Of a DNA stretch of 10,852 nucleotides, positions 1 through 6,515 are shown piece by piece. The position numbers were made by a program, and so were the translations under genes. The notes beneath the pieces were generated by a model. The model saw only the letters and a program-made list of their open reading frames with translations. It did no database searches and was not told the origin of the DNA. Each line of letters starts with the position of its first letter. Position 1 is the first letter of the stretch. Source of the stretch: Candidatus Poribacteria bacterium (GTDB lineage: Bacteria > Poribacteria > WGA-4E > WGA-3G); the NCBI GenBank assembly GCA_007571355.1, contig RKRO01000161.1, positions 1 through 10,852 on the forward strand, read 5' to 3'.

Positions 1-4
1 GGAA

Positions 5-1108
5 ATGGAATTAACTTTTGAAAAAGATGATCTCTTGCGGGCGCTACAAGTCCTACAAGGCGTAGCAAGTGGACGGACGACCTTACCTATCCTTTCAAAC
101 GTGCTTATCCAAGCCGCAGACGAAAAAATCGAATGCGTCGCTACCGATCTTGAAGTCGGGATTAAGATTATCGTGGAGGGGGTCATTCAAGAAGAGGGCA
201 CGATCACTGTCTCCGCCAAAAAACTGACGGACATCGTTAAAGAACTGCCCGAAGATCAGACGATACATTTCGCAACGACAGCAAACGATCGCGTCGAAAT
301 CAAGTGCGGCGACGGTGTGTACAAAATTATTGGACTTTCGGATGAAGAGTTCCCACAATTGCCATCTATTGATGGGCATTCGTTGACTATTGCTGGTGAT
401 ACCTTGCGCGCTGTGCTCCGCAGAACCGAATTCGCCGCAGCGACAGACGATGTCCGTTACTTCCTAAACGGACTCTATTTTAGTTTCCTTGACGATAGAA
501 CGGAAGTCGTCGCCACCGATATGGTGAAACTCGCGCTTGCACGCTGCGAAGCGTTCAGCGCACCAGAAAACGTAGATGGAATTATCGTCCCACTGAAAGC
601 CGTTAAGGAGATTGAACGTACTTTTGACGGCTCCGATAAAGTCGGAGTCTCGATTCGTGAAAACCAAATTCTTTTTGCTGATGATACATCTACGCTGACC
701 ACGCGACTCGTGGATGGCGATTATCCGAAATACCGTGAAGTCATTCCAGAATCGGCAGAAGGCAGCGCTGTCGTCTCTAAAGAACTCTTCCTGCACGCAG
801 CCAGACGCGTCGCCCTCCTATCGAATCCGAAAAATCACTGCGTCTGTGTCGAAATTGACACTGAACATATCCATGTTTCAGTGAATACCCCAGAGGTAGG
901 CGAAGCACACGAGACGCTCCCTGTAGAATCCAGCACCGGCAGTCTCCGCTTCGGGATTGATGCACGTTGGCTGATTGAGACCCTCACACACATCGAATCT
1001 GAATCCGTGGTCGTCGAATTTGTGAGTGAAGTGAAGCCGATAGCCTTTAAACCGGTTGATGCAGACGAACACATTTGTCTCGTCGTACCGATGCGCTTAG
1101 AATCTTAA
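5..1108 (+). CDS. dnaN: DNA polymerase III subunit beta (sliding clamp)
   Basis: This 367-residue protein is the ring-shaped processivity clamp, which encircles DNA as a dimer and tethers the replicative polymerase and repair enzymes. The length matches the family (about 365-380 aa). The N-terminus has the typical pattern: a start resembling MELTF, then GVASGRTTLPILSNVLI at about residues 19-35, then the ATDLEVG strand. The C-terminus ends in the characteristic PMRL (residues 362-365), part of the peptide-binding pocket used by clamp partners, with an extra Glu-Ser. The ATG at base 5 gives the expected N-terminus, but only four bases precede it, so its ribosome binding site and upstream neighbour (often dnaA) cannot be judged. 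Downstream is a candidate terminator and two tRNA genes rather than recF, so the classical dnaA-dnaN-recF order is not kept on this side. Identity is very secure. Confidence 0.97.
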   Translation: MELTFEKDDLLRALQVLQGVASGRTTLPILSNVLIQAADEKIECVATDLEVGIKIIVEGVIQEEGTITVSAKKLTDIVKELPEDQTIHFATTANDRVEIKCGDGVYKIIGLSDEEFPQLPSIDGHSLTIAGDTLRAVLRRTEFAAATDDVRYFLNGLYFSFLDDRTEVVATDMVKLALARCEAFSAPENVDGIIVPLKAVKEIERTFDGSDKVGVSIRENQILFADDTSTLTTRLVDGDYPKYREVIPESAEGSAVVSKELFLHAARRVALLSNPKNHCVCVEIDTEHIHVSVNTPEVGEAHETLPVESSTGSLRFGIDARWLIETLTHIESESVVVEFVSEVKPIAFKPVDADEHICLVVPMRLES

Positions 1109-1140
1109 AGGTAGACTCCGCCGATGTGAAATCTATAAAC

Positions 1141-1168
1141 ACCTTCTGGGCGTACAGGGTTGTTTTTT
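1141..1168 (+). terminator. Candidate intrinsic terminator after dnaN
   Basis: About 30 bases after the dnaN stop, ACC (1141-1143) and CTG (1146-1148), separated by a two-base TT bulge, pair with CAGGGT (1155-1160) across a six-base loop. TG and a run of six T (1163-1168) follow. Position and T-tract fit a rho-independent terminator, but the stem is short and bulged, so strength is uncertain. Confidence 0.42.
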
Positions 1169-1284
1169 AGTATACTGGCAAAAAAACTGTGACCTTCCGT
1201 AGCATAACCTATTAACGCCAGTTTGATGAATCATTTCGGATGTATTACGGGTACTATTTTCGCAGCACAGAAACGCGAATTGTA

Positions 1285-1306
1285 GCACAAACTTCATAGT
1301 TTGTGC
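1285..1306. repeat. Perfect 9-bp inverted repeat (hairpin)
   Basis: GCACAAACT (1285-1293) and its exact reverse complement AGTTTGTGC (1298-1306) flank the four-base loop TCAT. A perfect nine-pair stem with a tight loop is unlikely by chance at any one place. There is no T-run directly after it on either strand, so it is not an ordinary terminator. It could be a copy of a dispersed REP- or MITE-like palindrome, a protein-binding site, or a hairpin in an RNA. Copy number in the genome would decide. Confidence 0.6.
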
Positions 1307-1471
1307 AGTATAGGACATCAATTAGCAGTAAACGTTACATACGTCCAACATTTATCAAACTCACGTTATTACGTTATGTCAGGCAACCCTATGTGTTTTT
1401 TTTGTCAGTTCGCCCGCTCATAAAGCGTGGAAACACCAAAATTGCGTAGGTCCTGTTTTTAGGAAAAAAAC

Positions 1472-1501
1472 TTGACAACCGCTCACACTTTATGGTATTA
1501 T
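1472..1501 (+). promoter_or_regulatory. Sigma-70-type promoter of the tRNA pair
   Basis: A consensus -35 box TTGACA lies at 1472-1477 and a -10 box TATTAT (5 of 6 to consensus) at 1496-1501, with an 18-base spacer. Transcription would start around 1508, just ahead of the mature tRNA-Phe end at 1515. Strong box match and position right before a stable-RNA gene make this the most convincing promoter in the window. Confidence 0.75.
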
Positions 1502-1514
1502 TATATAGTCTGAT

Positions 1515-1587
1515 GCCGAGATAGCTCAGTCGGTAGAGCAGTAGACTGAAAATCTATGTGTCGGCAGTTCGATTCTGCCTCTCGGCA
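1515..1587 (+). tRNA. tRNA-Phe (anticodon GAA)
   Basis: A 73-nt cloverleaf can be folded by eye. The acceptor stem GCCGAGA (1515-1521) pairs with TCTCGGC (1580-1586), with discriminator A1587. The D stem GCTC/GAGC is at 1524-1527 and 1536-1539. The anticodon stem GTAGA/TCTAT (1541-1545, 1553-1557, one G-U pair) holds a loop with GAA at 1548-1550. The T stem GGCAG/CTGCC encloses TTCGATT (1568-1574). Universal T8 and A9 are at 1522-1523. CCA is not encoded: TTC follows the discriminator. It is followed by tRNA-Thr after 29 bases, probably in one transcript from the promoter at 1472-1501. Confidence 0.97.
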
Positions 1588-1616
1588 TTCCCTTCCAATT
1601 TACAATGTTTTGCTAA

Positions 1617-1688
1617 GCCGGTGTAGCTCAGGGGAAGAGCAACTGATTCGTAATCAGTAGGTCGGAGGTTCAAATCCTCTCATCGGCT
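1617..1688 (+). tRNA. tRNA-Thr (anticodon CGT)
   Basis: A full cloverleaf is visible. The acceptor GCCGGTG (1617-1623) pairs with CATCGGC (1681-1687, one G-U pair), with discriminator T1688. The D stem GCTC/GAGC is at 1626-1629 and 1637-1640. The anticodon stem ACTGA/TCAGT (1642-1646, 1654-1658) encloses TTCGTAA with CGT at 1649-1651, reading ACG. The T stem GGAGG/CCTCT (one G-U pair) encloses TTCAAAT (1669-1675). CCA is not encoded. A T-rich tail (1688-1699, TTTT CG TTTTTT apart from one interruption) follows directly and may help end transcription, though no separate GC hairpin is present. Confidence 0.96.
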
Positions 1689-1727
1689 TTTCGTTTTTTC
1701 CAAACCCTACCGATCACAACAACGCCG

Positions 1728-2864
1728 CTATTCCAACGCGTCTTCTATTTCCAATCTTTCTTCGGCTGCGAGATCCTCTTCAAGGGACTTGATATTCGCT
1801 AAAACTGTCGGATGCGGTTCCACCTCATATACCTTTCGATACATTTCAAGTGCCTTCGTTTTATCGCTAAGGAAACTTGCATAGATTTCAGCCATCCGTT
1901 CCCAGGCGCGAACCTCTTGCGGATCGAGTTCCGCAATGCGTTCGTAAACCAGAAGTGCATCGCCGTAACCCCGCGTTTCACTATCTTCACGTTCAAGCGC
2001 AGCCGCGCGCGCAAAATACAAGCGAACAAGATCCGCCACAACTTCATCCATCTCGGGACGCTGCTCCAATGCCTGTTCTAATAAAAGGATCGATTCCGAT
2101 TCGAGACGCGTAACTTCAGCCAAATCTTCATCAGTGAACTCACGATCTAAGAATAGATAATCCTGCAGCATTTTCGCGTACGTTCTTGATAACTGGAGAC
2201 GAGCAAGGATACCGATAGGTGATTTTTCGGAGGCAACATCTCGAAACTCAGGATCACTTTCAATCGCTTTTTTATAGTGTACAGCCGCCTCTTCAAGCTG
2301 CTTGTTGCCGTGATAGAGGACACCGAGCCGATAGTGTGCCTCGGCATTGTTCGGATCGCTTTCAATTACGGCAAGGAATTCTTCTGTTGCTTGCGCCAAC
2401 AGCTCATCATCTAAGGCATCCTCGCTAAGGAGCCTCCCCCGTAAGAGGCGAACAGCGACATGATCCGGTTGAATACGAGCGGCATGCTCCAGACGCGCCC
2501 GCGCATCTTTTGACCAATTTTTTTGTGAGTAGATTTCCGAGATACGGAGATTCGCATGTAAACCGATCGCACCCGCTGTCTCCGATACACCGTTTACAGA
2601 GATAATATGCTCCTTCTCAACCGCCTCTAACGCCTGCAACGCTTGCCAGTAATAGAGTGCAGCAGCAACAAGGTCCTGTTGCGTAAAGCGTGTGTCCGCC
2701 TGCGCAATGAAGTTACCGACCTCAGAGAGCGGCGGTGGCGCAGATTCAGCACTGCCTCGACGGATATAGAACGCTGCAAGCACAATAAAACCGACGACTG
2801 CCAGAATCTCTGCATAAATAAGCCAGTTGCGTAAGGAAAATAGGGATTTTGCGTTGAATGACAT
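1728..2864 (-). CDS. Membrane-anchored tetratricopeptide repeat (TPR) protein
   Basis: This 378-residue protein has one N-terminal hydrophobic helix (about residues 14-33, bounded by K6/R12 and R35-R36), then a short Pro-rich linker (PPP at 43-45) and a long helical region with TPR repeats. The clearest repeats are at about 160-205 (pattern AHYRLGVLY...AAVHYKKAIESDP), 300-315 and 316-350 (AWERMAEIY...ALEMYRKVYEVEP); weaker ones lie at 100-140 and 255-290. The C-terminal tail is Glu-rich. TPR proteins are scaffolds that bind other proteins, so no enzymatic role is expected. I chose ATG 2864 because AAAGGAGG lies four bases upstream; an in-frame extension to 2900 or 2903 would place that site inside the gene. 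It begins 41 bases after the dsbD stop and is the last gene of the minus-strand cluster. Its partner is unknown. Which side of the membrane the repeats face is unclear because flanking charges are balanced. Confidence 0.85.
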   Translation of the reverse strand: MSFNAKSLFSLRNWLIYAEILAVVGFIVLAAFYIRRGSAESAPPPLSEVGNFIAQADTRFTQQDLVAAALYYWQALQALEAVEKEHIISVNGVSETAGAIGLHANLRISEIYSQKNWSKDARARLEHAARIQPDHVAVRLLRGRLLSEDALDDELLAQATEEFLAVIESDPNNAEAHYRLGVLYHGNKQLEEAAVHYKKAIESDPEFRDVASEKSPIGILARLQLSRTYAKMLQDYLFLDREFTDEDLAEVTRLESESILLLEQALEQRPEMDEVVADLVRLYFARAAALEREDSETRGYGDALLVYERIAELDPQEVRAWERMAEIYASFLSDKTKALEMYRKVYEVEPHPTVLANIKSLEEDLAAEERLEIEDALE

Positions 2865-2868
2865 GTTG

Positions 2869-2876
2869 CCTCCTTT
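2869..2876 (-). promoter_or_regulatory. Ribosome binding site that sets the TPR gene start
   Basis: Reading the minus strand, AAAGGAGG (2876 to 2869) is followed by CAAC and ATG at 2864. This near-perfect Shine-Dalgarno decides against the alternative in-frame starts TTG 2903 and ATG 2900, which have only weak purine stretches ahead of them. Confidence 0.8.
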
Positions 2877-2905
2877 CTGCAAATCCAAAATATAAGGCAT
2901 CAAAC

Positions 2906-4762
2906 CTACTGCCTGCCGCTCTCAATTTCATCAAGAATGCCAAGCATCTCTTCTGCATCGACAAATCCGGTAAACCGCTTAAGGGTATTGCCTTCTGAGT
3001 CCATGAAAATGACGACAGGTAATCCTGGAATCTGATACTTCTCGGTCAACGCCTTCGTCGTTTCGGAGGTACGCGTGAAGTCTAACTTGACGTTAACGTA
3101 ATCATCCAGTCTTGCGGCGACGGCTGGATCCGCGTATGTCTGATGGTCAAGCTCTTTACACGCAGCGCACCAAGACGCATAAAAATCAAGCATCACAAGT
3201 TTATCTTCTCGCTGAGCGATTTCAAATCCTTCGGTTTCATCGTAAACCCAATCCAGTTGCGGTCCAGCAGGCTGCTGGATACCGCCAGCAAACATATAAG
3301 CACCGATGACTGCCAACAAGAGACCGCATGCCTTCTGGAACCGCATCCGCGTAGAAATTCCGCTGAAACGTTGTGTGAGTTTGCCGAGCCAGAGTCCAAC
3401 AAGCACCAAGCCCCCAGCGATAGCAAAGAACGGCAACGAGTTTTGCAGGAAGTCCTGCAACGGCGGAAATACATCTTTGAGAAAATAGAGTGCCATCGTA
3501 ATAATCGCGATGCCGAAGATATTTTCCAACACATACATCCATCCCCCAGAGCGCGGCAGAGCGGAGAGCAATCCGGAAAAGGTACCAATAGCAATGAAGA
3601 GTAACCCCATGCCGAGCGCGTAAGTAAACATCAGCCAGAAGCCGAGGAACAGACTCCCGGTTGTTGCAATGTAAGTTAACACCACCGCCAATGCCGGGCC
3701 CGTACAAGGCGCAGCGATCACACCTGCGACGGTCCCCATAGCGAATGCACCCGCAAACCCGGTACCACCAACGGTATTCAGACGATTCTGCACCGTCGAT
3801 GGCAACCGAATTTCAAAAACACCAAACATCGACAGGCCAAGGGAAACAAGGATTAAAGCGATGAAACCGACGACCCACGGATTCGCCATGATCTGACCGA
3901 AAACCGCACCTGTTGAGGCAACCGCAACACCTAAAATCGAATACGTGACAACGATGCCAATGACGTATACAACAGAGAGCAGGAAAGATTTAAAAAAACC
4001 TTCAGACTCGTTAGCACCGAAGATCGAAACTGTGATCGGTATCAGCGGATAAACGCACGGCGTTAAACTTGTTAGGATCCCGCCAGCAAAAACAAGGAGG
4101 AACGCAAGCCAAACCCGCCCACCAGAGAGGGCACGCGCAAGACTACCTTCCCCATCTGTGGAATTCGGCGGCGTACCGAAGTCGATATTGGCGAAGACTG
4201 ATTCGTTCATCCGTTGAACCGGCTGCTCAATACCGACGACCTCAAACGGTATTGAGAAATTAAGAACCTCAGGCAACAGACACTGCTCATCATTACACGC
4301 CTGATATTGGAGTTGGAAATCCAACGTATTGGATCCAGCGGAAGCAGACTGGTTTAAATCGGCTTGGATGCCGATAGTGATCGTGTCGTGATAAACAGGG
4401 GCTTCCCCGATGGAACCGAGATGCAGTATGTCACCTGCCGGATAGACAACCTCTCCGAAAGTGAGATGCGACGCATCGGGCAAGGTAATTTCAGTCGCGA
4501 TAAGCCCCTCTTTCGCGAGGTTCGCATTAACATGCCATCCCTCAGCAATCTCTACAACAACAGCAATCTGGAATTGACTCCCCGGCTGCACTTTGTTAAG
4601 GGAGAGATAACCCGTCGCAGAGAGTTTTTCAACCACAGGTTGTGCACCGAGTCCGAAATCTAAATCTGCGAACTGTGCGTGTCCATGAATCGGGAAACAC
4701 AATGCAAGGGCTGTTAACAGGCTACAGAATAGATATTTATAGAGTTCAACGGTTTTCGACAT
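2906..4762 (-). CDS. dsbD: Thiol:disulfide interchange protein DsbD
   Basis: This 618-residue protein moves reducing electrons from cytoplasmic thioredoxin across the inner membrane to periplasmic thiol proteins. All three family domains are present. A signal sequence (about 9-30, ending AHAQ-like at 27-30) precedes the alpha domain with cysteines C156 and C161 in YQACNDEQC. A membrane core of about eight helices (roughly 217-495) carries the paired cysteines C236 (LTPCVYP) and C353 (APCTGP). A C-terminal thioredoxin-like domain has WCAAC (C532, C535) and the cis-proline loop at P582. All six redox cysteines are thus kept and the length fits full DsbD (about 570-620 aa). ATG 4762 is chosen because GAGGAG lies seven bases upstream; TTG 4777 also opens the frame but overlaps that site. 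It starts 15 bases after the PorX-like gene stop and precedes the TPR gene, implying one transcript. Client proteins (cytochrome c maturation, DsbC/DsbG-like) are not in view. Confidence 0.95.
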   Translation of the reverse strand: MSKTVELYKYLFCSLLTALALCFPIHGHAQFADLDFGLGAQPVVEKLSATGYLSLNKVQPGSQFQIAVVVEIAEGWHVNANLAKEGLIATEITLPDASHLTFGEVVYPAGDILHLGSIGEAPVYHDTITIGIQADLNQSASAGSNTLDFQLQYQACNDEQCLLPEVLNFSIPFEVVGIEQPVQRMNESVFANIDFGTPPNSTDGEGSLARALSGGRVWLAFLLVFAGGILTSLTPCVYPLIPITVSIFGANESEGFFKSFLLSVVYVIGIVVTYSILGVAVASTGAVFGQIMANPWVVGFIALILVSLGLSMFGVFEIRLPSTVQNRLNTVGGTGFAGAFAMGTVAGVIAAPCTGPALAVVLTYIATTGSLFLGFWLMFTYALGMGLLFIAIGTFSGLLSALPRSGGWMYVLENIFGIAIITMALYFLKDVFPPLQDFLQNSLPFFAIAGGLVLVGLWLGKLTQRFSGISTRMRFQKACGLLLAVIGAYMFAGGIQQPAGPQLDWVYDETEGFEIAQREDKLVMLDFYASWCAACKELDHQTYADPAVAARLDDYVNVKLDFTRTSETTKALTEKYQIPGLPVVIFMDSEGNTLKRFTGFVDAEEMLGILDEIESGRQ

Positions 4763-4769
4763 ACAATTT

Positions 4770-4775
4770 CTCCTC
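4770..4775 (-). promoter_or_regulatory. Ribosome binding site that sets the dsbD start
   Basis: On the minus strand GAGGAG (4775 to 4770) is followed by seven bases and ATG at 4762. It lies between the stop of the upstream PorX-like gene (TAG, 4780-4778) and dsbD, and makes the TTG at 4777 an unlikely start. Confidence 0.8.
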
Positions 4776-4777
4776 AA

Positions 4778-6433
4778 CTACCGCGGTTCAAGCACAACAC
4801 ACGGCAAGATCATCTCTTCAAGTGAAACGCCACCGTGTTGGAAACTGTCTTGGAATATTTCCTTATAGACATTGAATTGCCTGTCATAAATGAAATAGTA
4901 GTCCTCTTTCGCGAGAACGTAACTTCTACGCGTCGATTTGCCGGGCAAGCGATACGCCTCAGGATCGTCTATAATCCATCCGGCATCAGGCGCACACGAA
5001 ATATTTCTACCCTCTTTGAACCGAAGCCCAGTTGTGAGTTCCGCTTGGCTTGAAACCTTCGCGGCATTCTGACAGAGCAGCGAACCGTGATCAGATGTTA
5101 AAATAACGGTTATACCGCGTTCCGCGGCGATTCTGAACATTTCGTAAAGGCGTGAATGGCGGAACCACGCATGCACGAGCGAGCGGAACGCCGCTTCATC
5201 TCGGATAAGTTGACGGAGCAAACCCACCTCATACCGCGTATGAGTCAGCATATCAAGGAAATCGACAACGAGTGCTGTTAAACTCACTCTGTCGGTAACA
5301 CTCAACCAGTGTAAATATTGCATCTCGCCTTGCACATCAAAGATTTTGAAATAATGCAAGGGGGGTTTAAGGGGTATACCGTGCCTCTCAAATTGCAAAC
5401 CCAGAAGTTGTTTCTCATAGCGGTTGATGCTCGTGTGTGTGTTATCTGGTTCTGCGTATAGGTCAGGGTATCTCTCCGCAAGTTCAAGCGGGAACAATCC
5501 ACTAAAAATAGCATTTCGTGCATAACGTGTCGCTGTCGGCACAATGGAGTAGTAATAATCGCGCCTTATGTCGAACAGTGGGTAGAGCAACGGCTCAATT
5601 TTCAACCAGTGGTCAAGCCGCATGCAATCCATAACCACAAACAAAACCTGTTTCCCCGCCTGAATTTCAGGGATGACATATTTGTAAACAACATCAACGG
5701 AGAGTGTAGGCGATGATTTGCCGACAAGCCAGTGTTTGTAGGTATTCTGAATATAGTCAGCGAACCCCGTATTTGCCTCCCGCCTTTCCATTTCGTGGAC
5801 AGTTTTAAGATCGTCAACGTTGTAAAGTGAGTCCAACTGCAGATCCCACTCAATGAGGCGAATATAAGTATCAATCCAGTTCTGCCAATCGCCAGCGGCA
5901 TCGTTCCCTTGCGTTTCCCTCTCCAAAACGTTCGCCTGATTGAAGTCTTGGACATACGCCTGCGGTGTATACCCCTCACGAACCGTCTGTTTCTCAAGCA
6001 AAAAAGCGAGTGATGATGCCAACTGCCTCGAAGAAATTTCAAGCTGCGCATTTTCTGACATGATGAAGATATAACCCACATCATAAAGACTTGCCTGTTG
6101 CATGACCTCCTGTTGACTTTCGCACGTTAACAGGATAATTGGGATGTGGGAATCTACTTTACGAACACGGGCAAGTAGATTATCTTCTGGCATCGCCGCC
6201 TCATAATTCAGGACGACAGCATGATAGGTCTCGCCTTTGAGTAAGGCAATGCCTTCAGGACTTGTATCTGCTAATGATACATCATATCCTTCGTACTCCA
6301 AGCAGCGAACATACGGTTTTGGTGATATATACTTTTCTTTTGCTAAGGACGAATCTTTAGATTGCCCAATAGAAAGTTTTACATTAGGTATCTGATTATC
6401 AATCCACAGAATCCTCCATCTTCTTTCTTCCAT
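4778..6433 (-). CDS. PorX-like receiver + PglZ-domain protein, degenerate receiver
   Basis: A 551-residue protein with the architecture of PorX, the response regulator of the type IX secretion system in Bacteroidetes: an N-terminal CheY-like receiver (about 6-147), a helical linker (about 180-250) and a C-terminal PglZ domain (about 260-551) of the alkaline phosphatase superfamily. The match is close, including VPTATRYARNAIFSGL (298-313), TTGLRFKEGRN (467-477) and FQHGGVSLEEMILP (531-544). Expected metal-site residues are present: D269, T300 (candidate nucleophile), D394, H398, D448, H449 and H533. PorX PglZ domains are reported to be phosphodiesterases on short or cyclic oligonucleotides. 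The receiver is odd: N76 sits where the phosphoacceptor Asp should be, the acidic pair is D12-N13, the conserved Lys near 124 is missing, and about 23 extra residues (14-36) follow beta-1. T103 is kept. ATG 6433 has GAGGGGG six bases upstream. It starts 82 bases after glcE and ends 15 before dsbD. Family assignment is firm; the function here is not known. Confidence 0.88.
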   Translation of the reverse strand: MEERRWRILWIDNQIPNVKLSIGQSKDSSLAKEKYISPKPYVRCLEYEGYDVSLADTSPEGIALLKGETYHAVVLNYEAAMPEDNLLARVRKVDSHIPIILLTCESQQEVMQQASLYDVGYIFIMSENAQLEISSRQLASSLAFLLEKQTVREGYTPQAYVQDFNQANVLERETQGNDAAGDWQNWIDTYIRLIEWDLQLDSLYNVDDLKTVHEMERREANTGFADYIQNTYKHWLVGKSSPTLSVDVVYKYVIPEIQAGKQVLFVVMDCMRLDHWLKIEPLLYPLFDIRRDYYYSIVPTATRYARNAIFSGLFPLELAERYPDLYAEPDNTHTSINRYEKQLLGLQFERHGIPLKPPLHYFKIFDVQGEMQYLHWLSVTDRVSLTALVVDFLDMLTHTRYEVGLLRQLIRDEAAFRSLVHAWFRHSRLYEMFRIAAERGITVILTSDHGSLLCQNAAKVSSQAELTTGLRFKEGRNISCAPDAGWIIDDPEAYRLPGKSTRRSYVLAKEDYYFIYDRQFNVYKEIFQDSFQHGGVSLEEMILPCVVLEPR

Positions 6434-6515
6434 GTTAAACCCCCTCTTTTCTAAAATAGATACACTATGGGGCAGTTGGATTAAAATATCCGTCGGTAAA
6501 AAACTTATGTGAAAA

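Larger units (their letters stand above)
1109..1471. other. Noncoding stretch between dnaN and the tRNA pair
   Basis: No convincing gene is seen on either strand. It holds the candidate dnaN terminator near its left end, a perfect hairpin palindrome at 1285-1306, and an isolated run of eight T at 1396-1403 with no stable stem in front of it. The one open frame here (minus strand, 1133-1321, 62 codons) is Cys-rich, of low complexity, matches no family I know, and has no ribosome binding site worth noting. The rest is AT-rich sequence in which I see nothing. Confidence 0.6.

Noticed and set aside
1133..1321. A 62-codon minus-strand open frame between dnaN and the tRNAs
   Set aside because: No ribosome binding site, no recognisable family, and it contains the terminator and hairpin sequence; more likely noncoding.
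1396..1403. A run of eight T that could mark a terminator
   Set aside because: No stable stem precedes it on the plus strand and no transcript is known to end here.
2865..2903. A longer start for the TPR protein at TTG 2903 or ATG 2900
   Set aside because: The extension translates the strong AAAGGAGG ribosome binding site and adds 13 residues before a well-formed membrane anchor.
3143..3604. A 153-codon open frame on the plus strand inside dsbD
   Set aside because: It lies wholly within a well-supported minus-strand dsbD, has no recognisable domain, and is Lys/Arg/Gln-rich low-complexity as expected from the opposite strand.
4763..4777. A longer dsbD start at TTG 4777
   Set aside because: It includes the ribosome binding site GAGGAG in the coding part; ATG 4762 with that site and a following signal peptide is better.
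6434..6515. A possible terminator or promoter between glcE and the PorX-like gene
   Set aside because: I see neither a GC-rich hairpin with a T-run nor a convincing -35/-10 pair in these 82 bases; whether the two gene groups share a transcript stays open.
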